Assembly: GCA_963816555.1 (NCBI GenBank)
Contig: CAWFLD010000010.1
Span: 62,001-126,000 of the forward strand
Reading direction: 5' to 3'
From: Lutibaculum sp963816555
GTDB lineage: Bacteria; Pseudomonadota; Alphaproteobacteria; Rhizobiales; Tepidamorphaceae
Length of the DNA stretch: 64,000 nucleotides
In this document: in pieces, positions 43,377 to 51,120 of the stretch
Numbering within the stretch: position 1 is the first letter of the stretch
Layout of the letters: each line of letters opens with the position of its first letter
Notes under the pieces: model-generated
Database searches by the model: none
Seen by the model: only the letters and a program-made list of their open reading frames with translations
What the model was told of the DNA's origin: nothing
Made by a program: the position numbers and the translations under genes

Positions 43377-43690
43377 GTGTCTCACAAGACCACGCCACCG
43401 CCACCGCCGCCGCCGTTGCCGGCGCCTTCGCCACCGCGCTCCTGGCCTCCGCCGGCAGCCATTCCGCCCAGGCGCAGAGCCTGGAGATGGAGAAGTGCTA
43501 CGGCGTCGCGCTCGCCGGCAAGAACGACTGCAAGGCCGGCGCCGGCACGACCTGCGCGGGCACCTCGAAGGTCGACTACCAGGGCAACTCCTGGAAGCTC
43601 GTGCCGAAGGGAACCTGCACGGCGATGGATCTGCCGGGCGACCGGATGGGCAGCCTCGAGCCGCTCGACCGCGACGTGCCGCAGGGCTGA
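43377..43690 (+). CDS. bufA: BufA1-family bufferin precursor (DUF2282), copper/metal-binding peptide, one frameshift in leader
   Basis: The precursor is a secreted, ribosomally made, modified metallophore of about 104 residues. The GTG at 43377 has AAGGGG upstream and reads MSHKTT. The Ala-rich signal (ATAAAVAGAFATALLASAGS, to AQAQ) and the mature part are in another frame, so one base seems missing near 43393. The mature peptide has four Cys at the BufA1 positions: MEKCYGVALAGKNDCKAG, GTTCAGTSKVDYQGNSWK and LVPKGTCTAM. In this family Cys residues are converted to thiooxazoles by the MNIO enzyme BufB, and the exported product buffers copper or other thiophilic metals. The identity rests on the Cys pattern and the bufB-bufC-doxX neighbours. 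Confidence 0.82.
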
Positions 43691-43718
43691 TCGCGGAAAA
43701 ACCGGCCGGAGGGGCAGG

Positions 43719-44621
43719 ATGAGCATTCCCACGCACCCCGCCGGGACCTTCAGCGACACCCCGATCCCGGCGCGAGCCGGGGTCGGGCTGAAGGCCCGGC
43801 ACTACGGCGAGATCATCGCGACCCGCCCCGACATCGGCTGGTTCGAGGTGCATCCCGAGAACTACATGGGCGACGGCGGGCCGCCGCACCGCTATCTCCA
43901 CGCGATCCGCGAGCTCTACCCGCTGTCGCTGCACGGCGTGGGGCTGTCGATCGGCGCGGAGCGGCCGCTCGACCGGTTGCACCTGGAACGCCTGAAGCGC
44001 CTCGCCGGGATCTACCGGCCGGCCCTGTTCTCGGAGCATCTCGCCTGGTCGACCCACGACGAGGGCTTCCTCAACGACCTCCTGCCGGTGCCCTACACGC
44101 GGGAGACGCTCGACCGCGTCTGCGAGCACGTCGACGAGGTGCAGGAGGCATTGCGGCGCGGCATGCTGCTCGAGAATCCCTCGACCTACGTGCGCTTCGC
44201 GGACTCCGAGATGAGCGAGATCGAGTTCCTCGGCGAGGTCGCGCGCCGCACCGGCTGCGGCCTGCTGCTCGACGTCAACAACGTCCACGTCTCGGCGACC
44301 AACCACGGCTACGACGCCGGCGCCTATATCGACGCCTTCCCGGTGGAGCATGTCGGCGAGATCCATCTCGGCGGCCACGCCCCGGACGTCGACGATCTCG
44401 GCGAGGCGCTGCTGATCGACGCGCACGACCGCGAGGTCGACCGGCAGGTGTGGGACCTCTACGCCCGCACCGTGCGCCGCACGGGCGCGGTGCCGACGCT
44501 CATCGAATGGGACGCGAACGTGCCGGACTGGCCCGTCCTGTTGGGCGAGGCGACGGAGGCGGAAGGGCTGATGCGGCAGATCGCCGCCGGCCGCGCCCGG
44601 CCGGAGCCGGCCCATGCCTAG
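43719..44621 (+). CDS. bufB: MNIO (DUF692) bufferin-modifying enzyme BufB
   Basis: A 300-residue multinuclear non-haem iron-dependent oxidase on a TIM barrel. It modifies cysteines of its precursor peptide, here BufA. Metal ligands lie in GWFEVHPENYMGDGGPPHR, LFSEHLAWSTHDEGF, MLLENPSTYVRF, LLLDVNNVHVSATNHGYDAG, VGEIHLGGHAPDVDD and LIEWDANVPDWPVLL. All key His, Glu and Asp positions appear present. It starts 28 bases after bufA and its stop overlaps the bufC start by 8 bases. The short N-terminal extension is ordinary. Confidence 0.93.
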   Translation: MSIPTHPAGTFSDTPIPARAGVGLKARHYGEIIATRPDIGWFEVHPENYMGDGGPPHRYLHAIRELYPLSLHGVGLSIGAERPLDRLHLERLKRLAGIYRPALFSEHLAWSTHDEGFLNDLLPVPYTRETLDRVCEHVDEVQEALRRGMLLENPSTYVRFADSEMSEIEFLGEVARRTGCGLLLDVNNVHVSATNHGYDAGAYIDAFPVEHVGEIHLGGHAPDVDDLGEALLIDAHDREVDRQVWDLYARTVRRTGAVPTLIEWDANVPDWPVLLGEATEAEGLMRQIAAGRARPEPAHA

Positions 44622-45408
44622 CGCGACGCAGGCACAGTTCGTCCGGGCGCTGCGCGACGCGAGCCTGCCGCCGCCCGGGGGCGTGGCCGGCCGCGGCGGG
44701 GAGGTGCCCTCCCGGCGCTTCTCGGTCTACCGCAACAACGTGCATGTCAGCCTCGTGGAGGCGCTGGCGGCCACCTATCCGGTGACCGCGCGGCTCGTCG
44801 GCGACGAGTTCTTCCAGGCGATGGCGCGCGAATATGTCGGCCGCGAGCTGCCGAAGACCCCGGTGATGCTGAACTACGGCGAGAGCTTCGCCGACCACGT
44901 CGACGGGTTCGGGCCGGCCCGCGTGGTGCCCTGTCTCGGCGACGTGGCGCGGCTCGAATGGGCGTGGAGCCGCGCCTACCACGCCGCGGACGCCGAGCCG
45001 GCCGCGATCGGGTCGCTGGCCGACATACCGCCCGGGCGGGTCGCGGAGGTCGTCCTCGATCTCCATCCCTCGCTGCGCCTCGTCTCCTCGCCGTTTCCGG
45101 TCCTCGAGATCTGGCGCGCCAACCAGGACGGCGAGGCGGGCACGTGCGGTCCGGCGGGCGAGGGCGGCGACGTCCTGGTCCTGCGCCCGCGCGAGGCGGT
45201 CGAGCTCAGGCGGCTGTCGCCGGGCGCCGCGCTCTTCCTGCGCGCCCTGCGCGACGGCGCCCCGATCGGCAGCGCCTACCGGCGCGCCTGCGCGGGGCCG
45301 GAAGAGTTCGACCTGGCCGTCCATCTCGCCGCTCTTTTCCGCATCGGCGCCGTCGCCGGCCACCGCCTCGACGCCGCCGGAGACCCAGAGGAGGCCGTGG
45401 CCCCATGA
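44614..45408 (+). CDS. bufC: DUF2063 protein BufC, partner of the MNIO enzyme
   Basis: A 264-residue protein with an N-terminal DUF2063 domain (FVRALRDASLPPPGG, FSVYRNNVHVSLVEALAATY, LVGDEFFQAMAREYVG) and a C-terminal part that in this family binds the precursor and presents it to BufB. The label putative DNA-binding domain is older and probably wrong for this role. It overlaps bufB by 8 bases and its stop overlaps the next start (ATGA), which means tight co-translation. The end PGAALFLRALRDGAPIGSAY fits the family. Confidence 0.88.
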   Translation: MPSATQAQFVRALRDASLPPPGGVAGRGGEVPSRRFSVYRNNVHVSLVEALAATYPVTARLVGDEFFQAMAREYVGRELPKTPVMLNYGESFADHVDGFGPARVVPCLGDVARLEWAWSRAYHAADAEPAAIGSLADIPPGRVAEVVLDLHPSLRLVSSPFPVLEIWRANQDGEAGTCGPAGEGGDVLVLRPREAVELRRLSPGAALFLRALRDGAPIGSAYRRACAGPEEFDLAVHLAALFRIGAVAGHRLDAAGDPEEAVAP

Positions 45409-46020
45409 GCGCCCTTCACTCCACCGCCGGCCGTCACGGCCGCGGCATCGTCGCGCTGTGGCGCGGCTTCGACGCACGGCTGGGGCGGGAGCCTCTGTCG
45501 CTGGTGCTGGCGCCGATCCAGCTCATCCTGCGGCTCGTGCCGTTCTTCGGGCTGCCCTTCGTCGCCTCGGGCCTCACGAAGTGGGAGGTCTTCCCGTTCC
45601 TGCTGCCCGAGCCCTTCGCGTGGAACGGCTGGCCGCAGCTGGCGAGCGGCGCGAGGTACCAGTTCACGGAAGTCTGCGACTTCTGCTTCAACGTCCGGAT
45701 CTGGGGCACCGAGGAGGCGCCGCTGGTGCAGTGGGGCTTCCCGTTCCCGAGCGCTCATGGCGGGACTGGCCGGCACGATGGAGATCGTGCTGCCGTGCCT
45801 CGTCCTGGTCGGGCTCGCGACCAGGCTTTCCGCGCTCGGCCTGCTCGGCATGACGCTGATGATCCAGCTCGTCATCCCGACCGGCTATCCCGTCCATGCG
45901 GTCTGGGCGGCGGTTCTCGGCGCGATCCTCGTGCTCGGCCCCGGCCTGATCTCCGCGGACTGCATCCTCTCGCGCCTGTGGCGCCGGCCAGGGGTTCCCG
46001 TGGGGGCCGGGCGACTGTAG
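45405..46020 (+). CDS. DoxX family membrane protein of the bufferin operon, one frameshift
   Basis: A roughly 204-residue membrane protein with four helices. The first part (LVLAPIQLILRLVPFFGLPF, ASGLTKWEVFPFLLP, long periplasmic loop to QWGFPFPS) is in one frame and the rest (MAGLAGTMEIVLPCLVLVGL, LGLLGMTLMIQLVIPTGYPV) in the next. Removing one base near 45750-45755 joins them as PFPSLMAGLAGTMEI. It overlaps bufC by 4 bases (ATGA), so it is the fourth gene of the operon, like gigD in Caulobacter. Its role in metal buffering is not known. Confidence 0.82.
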
Positions 46021-46060
46021 GCTCCGCGCCGTCTCGACCAGCCCACGGAACCCCTCCCGC

Positions 46061-47119
46061 ATGAACTTTGCCAGCGACAACACGGCCGGCGTCTCGGCGC
46101 CGATCATGAAGGCCCTCGAAATGGCGAACGAGGGCCGTTACCCCTCCTACGGCGCCGACGACTGGACGACGCGGGCGACCGAGGCCCTGTGCGAGGTCTT
46201 CGAGCGCGAGGTCGACGTGTTCCTGGTGCCGACCGGGACCGCGGCCAACTCGCTGTCGCTCGCCGCCGCGTGCCCGCCCTGGGGCGCCGTGCTGTGTCAC
46301 GCCGACAGCCACATCAACACCGACGAGTGCGGCGCGCCCGAGTTCTACACCGCCGGCGCCAAGCTCGTGACGCTGTCGGGCGGCGGCGCGAAGGTCGATC
46401 CCGCCGCGCTCGACGCGCTCCTGTCGGGCTGGGGCATGGGCGTCGTGCACCACGTCCAGCCGGCGGTCCTGTCGATCACCCAGGCGAGCGAGTTCGGCCT
46501 CGTCTACCGGGCCGGCGAGGTGGCGGCGCTGTCGGAGATCTGCCGGCGCCACGGCCTCGCCCTGCACGTCGACGGCGCCCGTTTCGGCAACGCCGTCGTC
46601 TCGACCAACGCCTCGCCGGCCGAGCTCACCTGGAAGGCCGGCGTCGACATCATGTCGTTCGGCGCCACCAAGAACGGCGCCATGGCCGCCGAGGCGGTCG
46701 TGGTCTTCCGCAAGGACCTGGCGGAGACGATCGGCTACCGCCGCAAGCGGGCCGGCCACCTGTTCTCCAAGTCGCGCTTCCTCGGCGCGCAGATCGCGGC
46801 CTATCTCGAGGACGGTCACTGGCTCGACCTCGCCCGGCGCGCCAACGCCGCCGCCGCGCGGCTGCGGGAGACGTTCGAGGCGGCACCCGGCGCGCGCGTG
46901 GCCGGCCCGGTCGAGGCGAACGAGGTGTTCGTCTGGCTCGACGAGGCCAGCGACGCCGCTCTGAAGGCGGCCGGCGCGAAATATTACGACTGGAGCGGCG
47001 ATCCCGGTCTCGGGGAGCCGGGCAGGGCGGGCGAACGGCTGTTCCGCTTCGTCACGGCCTTCGCGACGCGCGACGAGGATCTTCAGGGCGTGGCCCGGGC
47101 CCTGTCCGCCGGAGGCTGA
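46061..47119 (+). CDS. Low-specificity L-threonine aldolase
   Basis: A 352-residue PLP enzyme (beta-eliminating lyase family) that cleaves threonine or allo-threonine to glycine and acetaldehyde. The N-terminal MNFASDNTAGVSAPIMKALE and YGADDWTTRATEALCEVFER are diagnostic. The PLP Asp is in ALHVDGARFGNAVVSTNASP and the Schiff-base Lys in IMSFGATKNGAMAAEAVVVF. The protein is normal in length. It lies 40 bases after the DoxX gene in the same direction, and could be read from the bufferin operon promoter. Confidence 0.9.
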   Translation: MNFASDNTAGVSAPIMKALEMANEGRYPSYGADDWTTRATEALCEVFEREVDVFLVPTGTAANSLSLAAACPPWGAVLCHADSHINTDECGAPEFYTAGAKLVTLSGGGAKVDPAALDALLSGWGMGVVHHVQPAVLSITQASEFGLVYRAGEVAALSEICRRHGLALHVDGARFGNAVVSTNASPAELTWKAGVDIMSFGATKNGAMAAEAVVVFRKDLAETIGYRRKRAGHLFSKSRFLGAQIAAYLEDGHWLDLARRANAAAARLRETFEAAPGARVAGPVEANEVFVWLDEASDAALKAAGAKYYDWSGDPGLGEPGRAGERLFRFVTAFATRDEDLQGVARALSAGG

Positions 47120-47150
47120 GCTTCACGGCCGAACGGCCGCCCGCGGCGCC

Positions 47151-47450
47151 TCAGTCGAGATAGGTCACCTCGCGGTTCGGCGGCATGCGCGGCTCGCCGG
47201 TCCTCTTGTCGCGCAGATGCGACGTCACCCTGACGCCGCGCCGGTGCACCCAGACCGGCGAGATCTCGCCGCAGTCGCCGCAGCGGAACGCCGCGCGGGA
47301 GACGTCGACCGGCCACGGCTCGCCGCGCCGCGCCCGGGGGCGCTCGAAGACCTCGTGGGGACGCGCGTCGTGTCCGGTATGGCCACAGTGGGGGCAGACC
47401 AGGTGGCAGGGGGCGGTCGGTTCCGAGGGCCACTCGACCGGCTGCTTCAT
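47151..47450 (-). CDS. Small putative zinc-ribbon protein
   Basis: A 99-residue protein with two CxxC pairs, in CHLVCPHCGHTGHDARP and AFRCGDCGEISPVWVH, spaced like a zinc ribbon. The start is ATG 47450 (MKQPVEWPSEPTAPCHLVCP). The C-terminal DKRTGEPRMPPNREVTYLD is polar. I do not recognise a family. It could be a small metal-binding or nucleic-acid-binding protein. It is convergent with the threonine aldolase gene. Confidence 0.55.
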   Translation of the reverse strand: MKQPVEWPSEPTAPCHLVCPHCGHTGHDARPHEVFERPRARRGEPWPVDVSRAAFRCGDCGEISPVWVHRRGVRVTSHLRDKRTGEPRMPPNREVTYLD

Positions 47451-47559
47451 CGTCCCCGTACCTCCCCGCCTACGTATGCCGTTATCGGTAACATGGCCGA
47501 AACGATCGAGGCGTGCGCGGGAAATATTCGGCAATACCGGTTCAGGTCGGAGGCCGGAC

Positions 47560-47591
47560 AAAGAAAATCGCGCCCCGTTGCCGGGGCGCGA
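47560..47591 (-). terminator. Rho-independent terminator of hsp20
   Basis: TCGCGCCCCG (47568-47577) and CGGGGCGCGA (47582-47591) form a 10-pair stem with a 4-base loop. On the minus strand it is followed by TTTTCTTT. It lies just after the hsp20 stop. Confidence 0.85.
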
Positions 47592-47621
47592 CACGTCGGA
47601 TCGACGTCAGGCCTGGACGTG

Positions 47622-48086
47622 TCAGGCGGCCTGCTGGTCGATGACCTTGGGGCTCTCGCCGCTCTCGATGGCGATCGTGCGGGGCTTCAGCGCCTCGGGG
47701 ATCTCGCGCACGAGCTCGACGTGGAGCAGGCCGTTCTCGAGGCGCGCGCCGCGGACCTCGACATGGTCGGCCAGCTGGAAGCGCCGCTCGAAGGTGCGCT
47801 CGGCGATGCCGCGATAGAGAAGCTCGGCCTTGGGATCGCCCTCGCTCTTCTTCTCGCCGCGCACGGTCAGGGTGTGCTCCTTGACCTCGAGCGACAGGTC
47901 ATGCTCGCCGAAGCCGGCGACGGCCATCGTGATGCGGTAGGCGTTCTCGCCCGTCCGCTCGATGTTGTAGGGCGGGTAGCCCGGGGCGCCGTTGTCGCCG
48001 TTGTTCGTCATGCCGTCGAGCATCGAGAACAGCCGGTCGAAGCCGACCGTGGAACGGTAGAGCGGGGAAAGGTCGTAGTGTCGCAT
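47622..48086 (-). CDS. Small heat-shock protein, Hsp20/alpha-crystallin family
   Basis: A 154-residue ATP-independent holdase chaperone of the IbpA/HspA class. The N-terminus MRHYDLSPLYRSTVGFDRLF matches this class. The alpha-crystallin domain runs from PYNIERTGENAYRITMAVAG to GIAERTFERRFQLADHVEVR and contains ENGLLHVELVREIPE, followed by an alphaproteobacterial tail (IAIESGESPKV). AGGAGG sits before the ATG, and a short inverted repeat (48079-48084 with 48106-48111) brackets it. A strong terminator follows. Confidence 0.93.
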   Translation of the reverse strand: MRHYDLSPLYRSTVGFDRLFSMLDGMTNNGDNGAPGYPPYNIERTGENAYRITMAVAGFGEHDLSLEVKEHTLTVRGEKKSEGDPKAELLYRGIAERTFERRFQLADHVEVRGARLENGLLHVELVREIPEALKPRTIAIESGESPKVIDQQAA

Positions 48087-48111
48087 CGCATATCCTCCTG
48101 TTGAAGCGACA
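48079..48111 (-). promoter_or_regulatory. Short inverted repeat enclosing the hsp20 ribosome binding site
   Basis: On the minus strand UGUCGC (48111-48106) can pair with GCGACA (48084-48079), enclosing the AGGAGG and start codon in a 21-base loop. It might act as a weak temperature-sensitive element. It lacks the anti-SD of a ROSE element, and a six-pair stem may be chance. Confidence 0.2.
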
Positions 48112-48348
48112 TGCCGCCGGGCCCGCCGTCATGGCCTGGCCCGTTCGGAGTGCACCCGCTGCGGCGGCGTGCACGGGAGATATGTGGGTGCCCCCGAACG
48201 GGGCTGCAAGACCTTCTTCCACCGACGCACGTGACCTTCTTCCAGCGATGAACGCGACATGAATGCCCGCTTCGGGCGGGGTTCAGCCGCCGCGGCCCAT
48301 TCTCCTCTCCATAGCCAGCGAGATGGCTCGAGCACGAGGAGAAGAGAC

Positions 48349-48756
48349 ATGCTGACCAAGTCGATGATTGCCGCTGCAGCCCTCTTCGGGGGCGCGTTCC
48401 TGATCCAGGCGCCGGCCGATGCCGCCCCGGCCTCGGGCCTCAAGGACGGGGTGTCCGCGCCGCAGGCGGTGCAGCTCGTCGGCGGCCGCCACGACCACGA
48501 CCGCCACGGGCGCCACGACGACTGGCGCCACCGCGACCGCCACGACCGCCATGGCCGCCACGACCTGCGCGGCCGCAGCGACTGGCAGCCCCATTTCGGC
48601 GGCTACCACGGCCTGCGCAACCACGGCTACCTGAAGTTCGGCAACGTCCGCTGGGACGGCCGCGCCTTCCTGGTCCGTGCCTACCACCCCCGCTACGGCT
48701 GGGTCTGGGTGCGCCTCGACGGCCGCTCGGGCGCCCCGATCGCCCGCTGGCGCTGA
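48349..48756 (+). CDS. His-rich secreted hypothetical protein
   Basis: A 135-residue exported protein with a signal peptide (MLTKSMIAAAALFGGAFLIQ, to ADA). Residues about 45-75 are a run of His, Asp and Arg (GGRHDHDRHGRHDDWRHRDR and more), which could bind Ni, Zn or Cu. The C-terminal half (GYLKFGNVRWDGRAFLVRAY, YGWVWVRLDGRSGAPIARWR) looks like a small beta domain. I do not recognise a family. GAGGAG precedes the ATG and a strong terminator follows at 48837, so it is probably transcribed alone. Confidence 0.7.
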   Translation: MLTKSMIAAAALFGGAFLIQAPADAAPASGLKDGVSAPQAVQLVGGRHDHDRHGRHDDWRHRDRHDRHGRHDLRGRSDWQPHFGGYHGLRNHGYLKFGNVRWDGRAFLVRAYHPRYGWVWVRLDGRSGAPIARWR

Positions 48757-48836
48757 CGGCGCCGACAGATTCGGGCGGCTTGCCGCCCGAAGGGTGCCGG
48801 ACGAAACGACCAGCCCCCGGAGCGTCCGGCACCCGA

Positions 48837-48872
48837 GCCGGCGGCCTCGCCGAGGCCGCCGGCATTTTCCTT
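48837..48872 (+). terminator. Rho-independent terminator after the His-rich gene
   Basis: A 12-pair stem, GCCGGCGGCCTC (48837-48848) with GAGGCCGCCGGC (48852-48863), is followed by ATTTTCCTT. A second hairpin without a U-run lies at 48770-48791. Confidence 0.8.
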
Positions 48873-48946
48873 CCGGCTTGAGCTTGGCGGCGGGCATGCT
48901 GTAAGCCCTTACACTCCTCGCCGACGCCACGGGCCCCGCACGCGAC

Positions 48947-49954
48947 ATGCACCTGATCGAGACGCCGGACAATCCGATTCCGCCCGGAGCGGTGGTCGGC
49001 GAGCTGCATGCGGAAGACGGCGCGCGGCTGCGCTACGCGCGCTGGCCGAAGCACGACGGGGCGCGCCTGCGCGGCACGGTGTCGCTGTTCGGCGGCCGGG
49101 CCGAGTTCATCGAGAAATATTTCGAGACGATCGAGGATCTGCGCAGCCGCGGCTTCGCGGTGGCGACGCTCGACTGGCGCGGCCAGGGCGGCTCGCAGCG
49201 CATCACCGGCAACCGGCGCAAGGGCCACGTCCGGCGCTTCTCGCACTACGAGCGCGACCTGCGGGTCTTCATGCGCGAGGTCGTGCTGCCGGACTGCCCG
49301 GCCCCGCACTACGCGATCGCCCACTCGATGGGCGGCGCCGTGCTCCTGCGCCACGCCCGCCGCACGACGAACCTCTTCGACCGCATCGTCCTGAGCGCGC
49401 CGATGCTGGCGCTGCACCACAATACGCCCTCGGGCCGCCTCACGCGGGCGCTCCTGTCGACGCTGCGCTACACCGGCTTCTCCCGGAGCTACGTTCCCGG
49501 CTCCGGCGACACGATCGTCAACACCCAGCCCTTCGAGCGCAATCCGGTGACCTCCGACGAGGCGCGCTACGACCGCACCGAGGCGATCATCCGCGCCGCC
49601 CCCGAGCTCGGCCTCGGCGGCCCGACGATCGGCTGGGTGCACGCCGCCTTCTCGACGATCGACCTGTTCGCCCGCTCCCGCTTTCCCGCCGAGGTGCACG
49701 TGCCGGTGCTGATGGTGGCGGCCGGCGCCGACTCCGTCGTCTCGAACGCGGCCATCGAGCGCATGGCGCTGCACCTGCGGGCCGGCGGCCACGTCGTCAT
49801 CCCCGGCGCGAAGCACGAGATCCTGATGGAGCGCGACATCTACCGGGAGCAGTTCTGGGCGGCGTTCGACGCCTTCATCCGGCCGGACGACATCAGCGAG
49901 CCGCAGCCGGTCTTCCTGCACGACGATCCCATCCTGCGCGCCGCGGAGGCGTGA
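48947..49954 (+). CDS. Alpha/beta hydrolase, lysophospholipase/monoacylglycerol lipase-like
   Basis: A 335-residue serine hydrolase. The nucleophile elbow is YAIAHSMGGAVLLRHA, the Asp is in VLMVAAGADSVVSNAA, and the His is in VIPGAKHEILMERD. The N-terminal region VATLDWRGQGGSQRITGNRR, GHVRRFSHYERDLRVFMRE is typical of PldB-like lysophospholipases. A cap domain lies between about residues 150 and 240. No signal peptide is seen, so the enzyme is cytoplasmic. The substrate is probably a lipid ester. Confidence 0.85.
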   Translation: MHLIETPDNPIPPGAVVGELHAEDGARLRYARWPKHDGARLRGTVSLFGGRAEFIEKYFETIEDLRSRGFAVATLDWRGQGGSQRITGNRRKGHVRRFSHYERDLRVFMREVVLPDCPAPHYAIAHSMGGAVLLRHARRTTNLFDRIVLSAPMLALHHNTPSGRLTRALLSTLRYTGFSRSYVPGSGDTIVNTQPFERNPVTSDEARYDRTEAIIRAAPELGLGGPTIGWVHAAFSTIDLFARSRFPAEVHVPVLMVAAGADSVVSNAAIERMALHLRAGGHVVIPGAKHEILMERDIYREQFWAAFDAFIRPDDISEPQPVFLHDDPILRAAEA

Positions 49955-49973
49955 GCCCCGGGCGGCCCGCCGG

Positions 49974-50759
49974 TCAGCGGCCCAGGATCGCGAGTGCCTG
50001 GTCGTGCAGCGCCGGGTCGCCGGCGGCGACGATCGCCCCGCCCTGCGCCGCCGGGCCGCCGTCCCAGCGCGTCACGCGGCCGCCCGCGCCCTCGATGATC
50101 GGGATCAGGCCGACGATGTCGTAGGGCTTGAGGCCGTCCTCGATGACGAGGTCGACCCGCCCGCCGGCGAGCGCCATGTAGGCGTAGGCGTCGGCGCTGT
50201 AGCGGGCGAGCCGCACCTGGCGCTCGATCTCGTCGTAGCGCTCGCGCGGGCGGCCCTCCGGCATCATCGCGGGCGAGGTCGTCATCAGCGTGGCGGCGGA
50301 CAGCGCCGGGCAGGGGCGCGTGCGCAGCGGCAGCGTATTGCCGAAGCGGTCGCGCCGCACCGCGCCGCCGGCATGGCCCCAGAAGCGGTCGCCGACATAG
50401 GGCTGGCTCACCATGCCGAAAACCGGCGCCCCGTCGCGCTCGAGGCCGATGATCGTCGTCCAGAGCGGGATGCCGGAGATGAAGGAGCGGGTGCCGTCGA
50501 CGGGGTCGAGCACCCAGCGCCAGCCGTCGCGGCCCGCCGTCTCGCCCATCTCCTCGCCGAGGATGCCGTGGTCGGGACATTCCGCCTCGATCAGCCGGCG
50601 CATCGCGGCTTCCGCGCCGCGGTCCGCCTCCGTCACGGGGTCGAACCCGGCCTCTCCCTTGTCGTCGACGGCGAGGCGCGAGAGGAAGAGCGGCAGGCTC
50701 GCCTCGGCGGCCGCGTCGGCCAGGCGATGAGCGAGGCGCTCGAATGCGTCGAAATCCAT
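49974..50759 (-). CDS. hisN: Inositol monophosphatase family; probable histidinol-phosphatase HisN
   Basis: A 261-residue Mg-dependent phosphatase. Metal sites are GEAGFDPVTEADRGAEAAMR, GILGEEMGE, WVLDPVDGTRSFISGIPLWT and the final Asp in GLKPYDIVGLIPIIEGAGG. The pattern fits the HisN subgroup that dephosphorylates histidinol phosphate; SuhB-type inositol phosphatase is the alternative. The small RNA at 51021-51120 lies on the opposite strand, upstream of this gene. Confidence 0.85.
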   Translation of the reverse strand: MDFDAFERLAHRLADAAAEASLPLFLSRLAVDDKGEAGFDPVTEADRGAEAAMRRLIEAECPDHGILGEEMGETAGRDGWRWVLDPVDGTRSFISGIPLWTTIIGLERDGAPVFGMVSQPYVGDRFWGHAGGAVRRDRFGNTLPLRTRPCPALSAATLMTTSPAMMPEGRPRERYDEIERQVRLARYSADAYAYMALAGGRVDLVIEDGLKPYDIVGLIPIIEGAGGRVTRWDGGPAAQGGAIVAAGDPALHDQALAILGR

Positions 50760-50986
50760 GGAATGCCGCTCCGCCGGATGATGTGCCGGCGGACGCTACC
50801 GCCTCGGCCGGACGGCAGCAACCGCGGCAGGGAGCCTGCGGAGAAACCGGCGCACGGCGGTCTGGCGCGGCCGGCCGGGGCAGCCCATCTACCGGTGCGG
50901 CGAGGCCGTTTCCGCGGCGGCGCCGGCCTTTCGGGCCGCGAACCGTCAGGACATGGCAGCAATGCGCAAGAAGCGCATCCGGTCGG

Positions 50987-51015
50987 TTGACTTGTGTGCG
51001 CTGCACGCGCATATT
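50987..51015 (+). promoter_or_regulatory. Sigma-70 promoter of the suhB-type small RNA
   Basis: TTGACT (50987-50992) and CATATT (51010-51015) are 17 bases apart, placing the start near 51021, just before the first stem of the small RNA. No protein gene follows on this strand. Confidence 0.65.
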
Positions 51016-51020
51016 TTTGC

Positions 51021-51120
51021 AGTGCGGTATCGCCCTGCCGTTTCGCGGTACCGCACATGCCCTCCTTGGGCGTTTCCTCCCTAGACTTGGGCCGTCCTTA
51101 AATGGGCGGCCCTTTTTTTT
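51021..51120 (+). ncRNA. mmgR: suhB/MmgR-family small regulatory RNA (alpha-r8 type)
   Basis: About 100 nucleotides with no ORF. Stem 1 pairs GTGCGGTA (51022-51029) with TACCGCAC (51049-51056). A small GCCC/GGGC hairpin follows (51059-51071). The motif UUUCCUCCCU (51073-51082) is the conserved single-stranded decamer of the alphaproteobacterial suhB RNA family, known in Sinorhizobium as MmgR, which limits polyhydroxybutyrate granule accumulation. A 9-pair terminator (51089-51112) ends in eight T. Its own promoter lies upstream. It sits beside a suhB/hisN-type phosphatase gene, which gave the family its name. Confidence 0.8.
51089..51120 (+). terminator. Terminator of the suhB-type small RNA
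   Basis: GGGCCGTCC (51089-51097), loop TTAAAT, GGGCGGCCC (51104-51112) with one G-U pair, then eight T. There is no plus-strand ORF before it, which shows that it belongs to an RNA gene. Confidence 0.88.

Noticed and set aside
43377..43718. Poly-Pro N-terminal extension of bufB from the GTG at 43377
   Set aside because: The extension is the out-of-frame reading of bufA. BufB begins at ATG 43719 with its own GGAGGGG-like ribosome binding site.
48081..48115. ROSE-type RNA thermometer before hsp20
   Set aside because: The conserved U(U/C)GCU anti-Shine-Dalgarno element next to the AGGAGG was not found; only a short stem remains, listed as weak.
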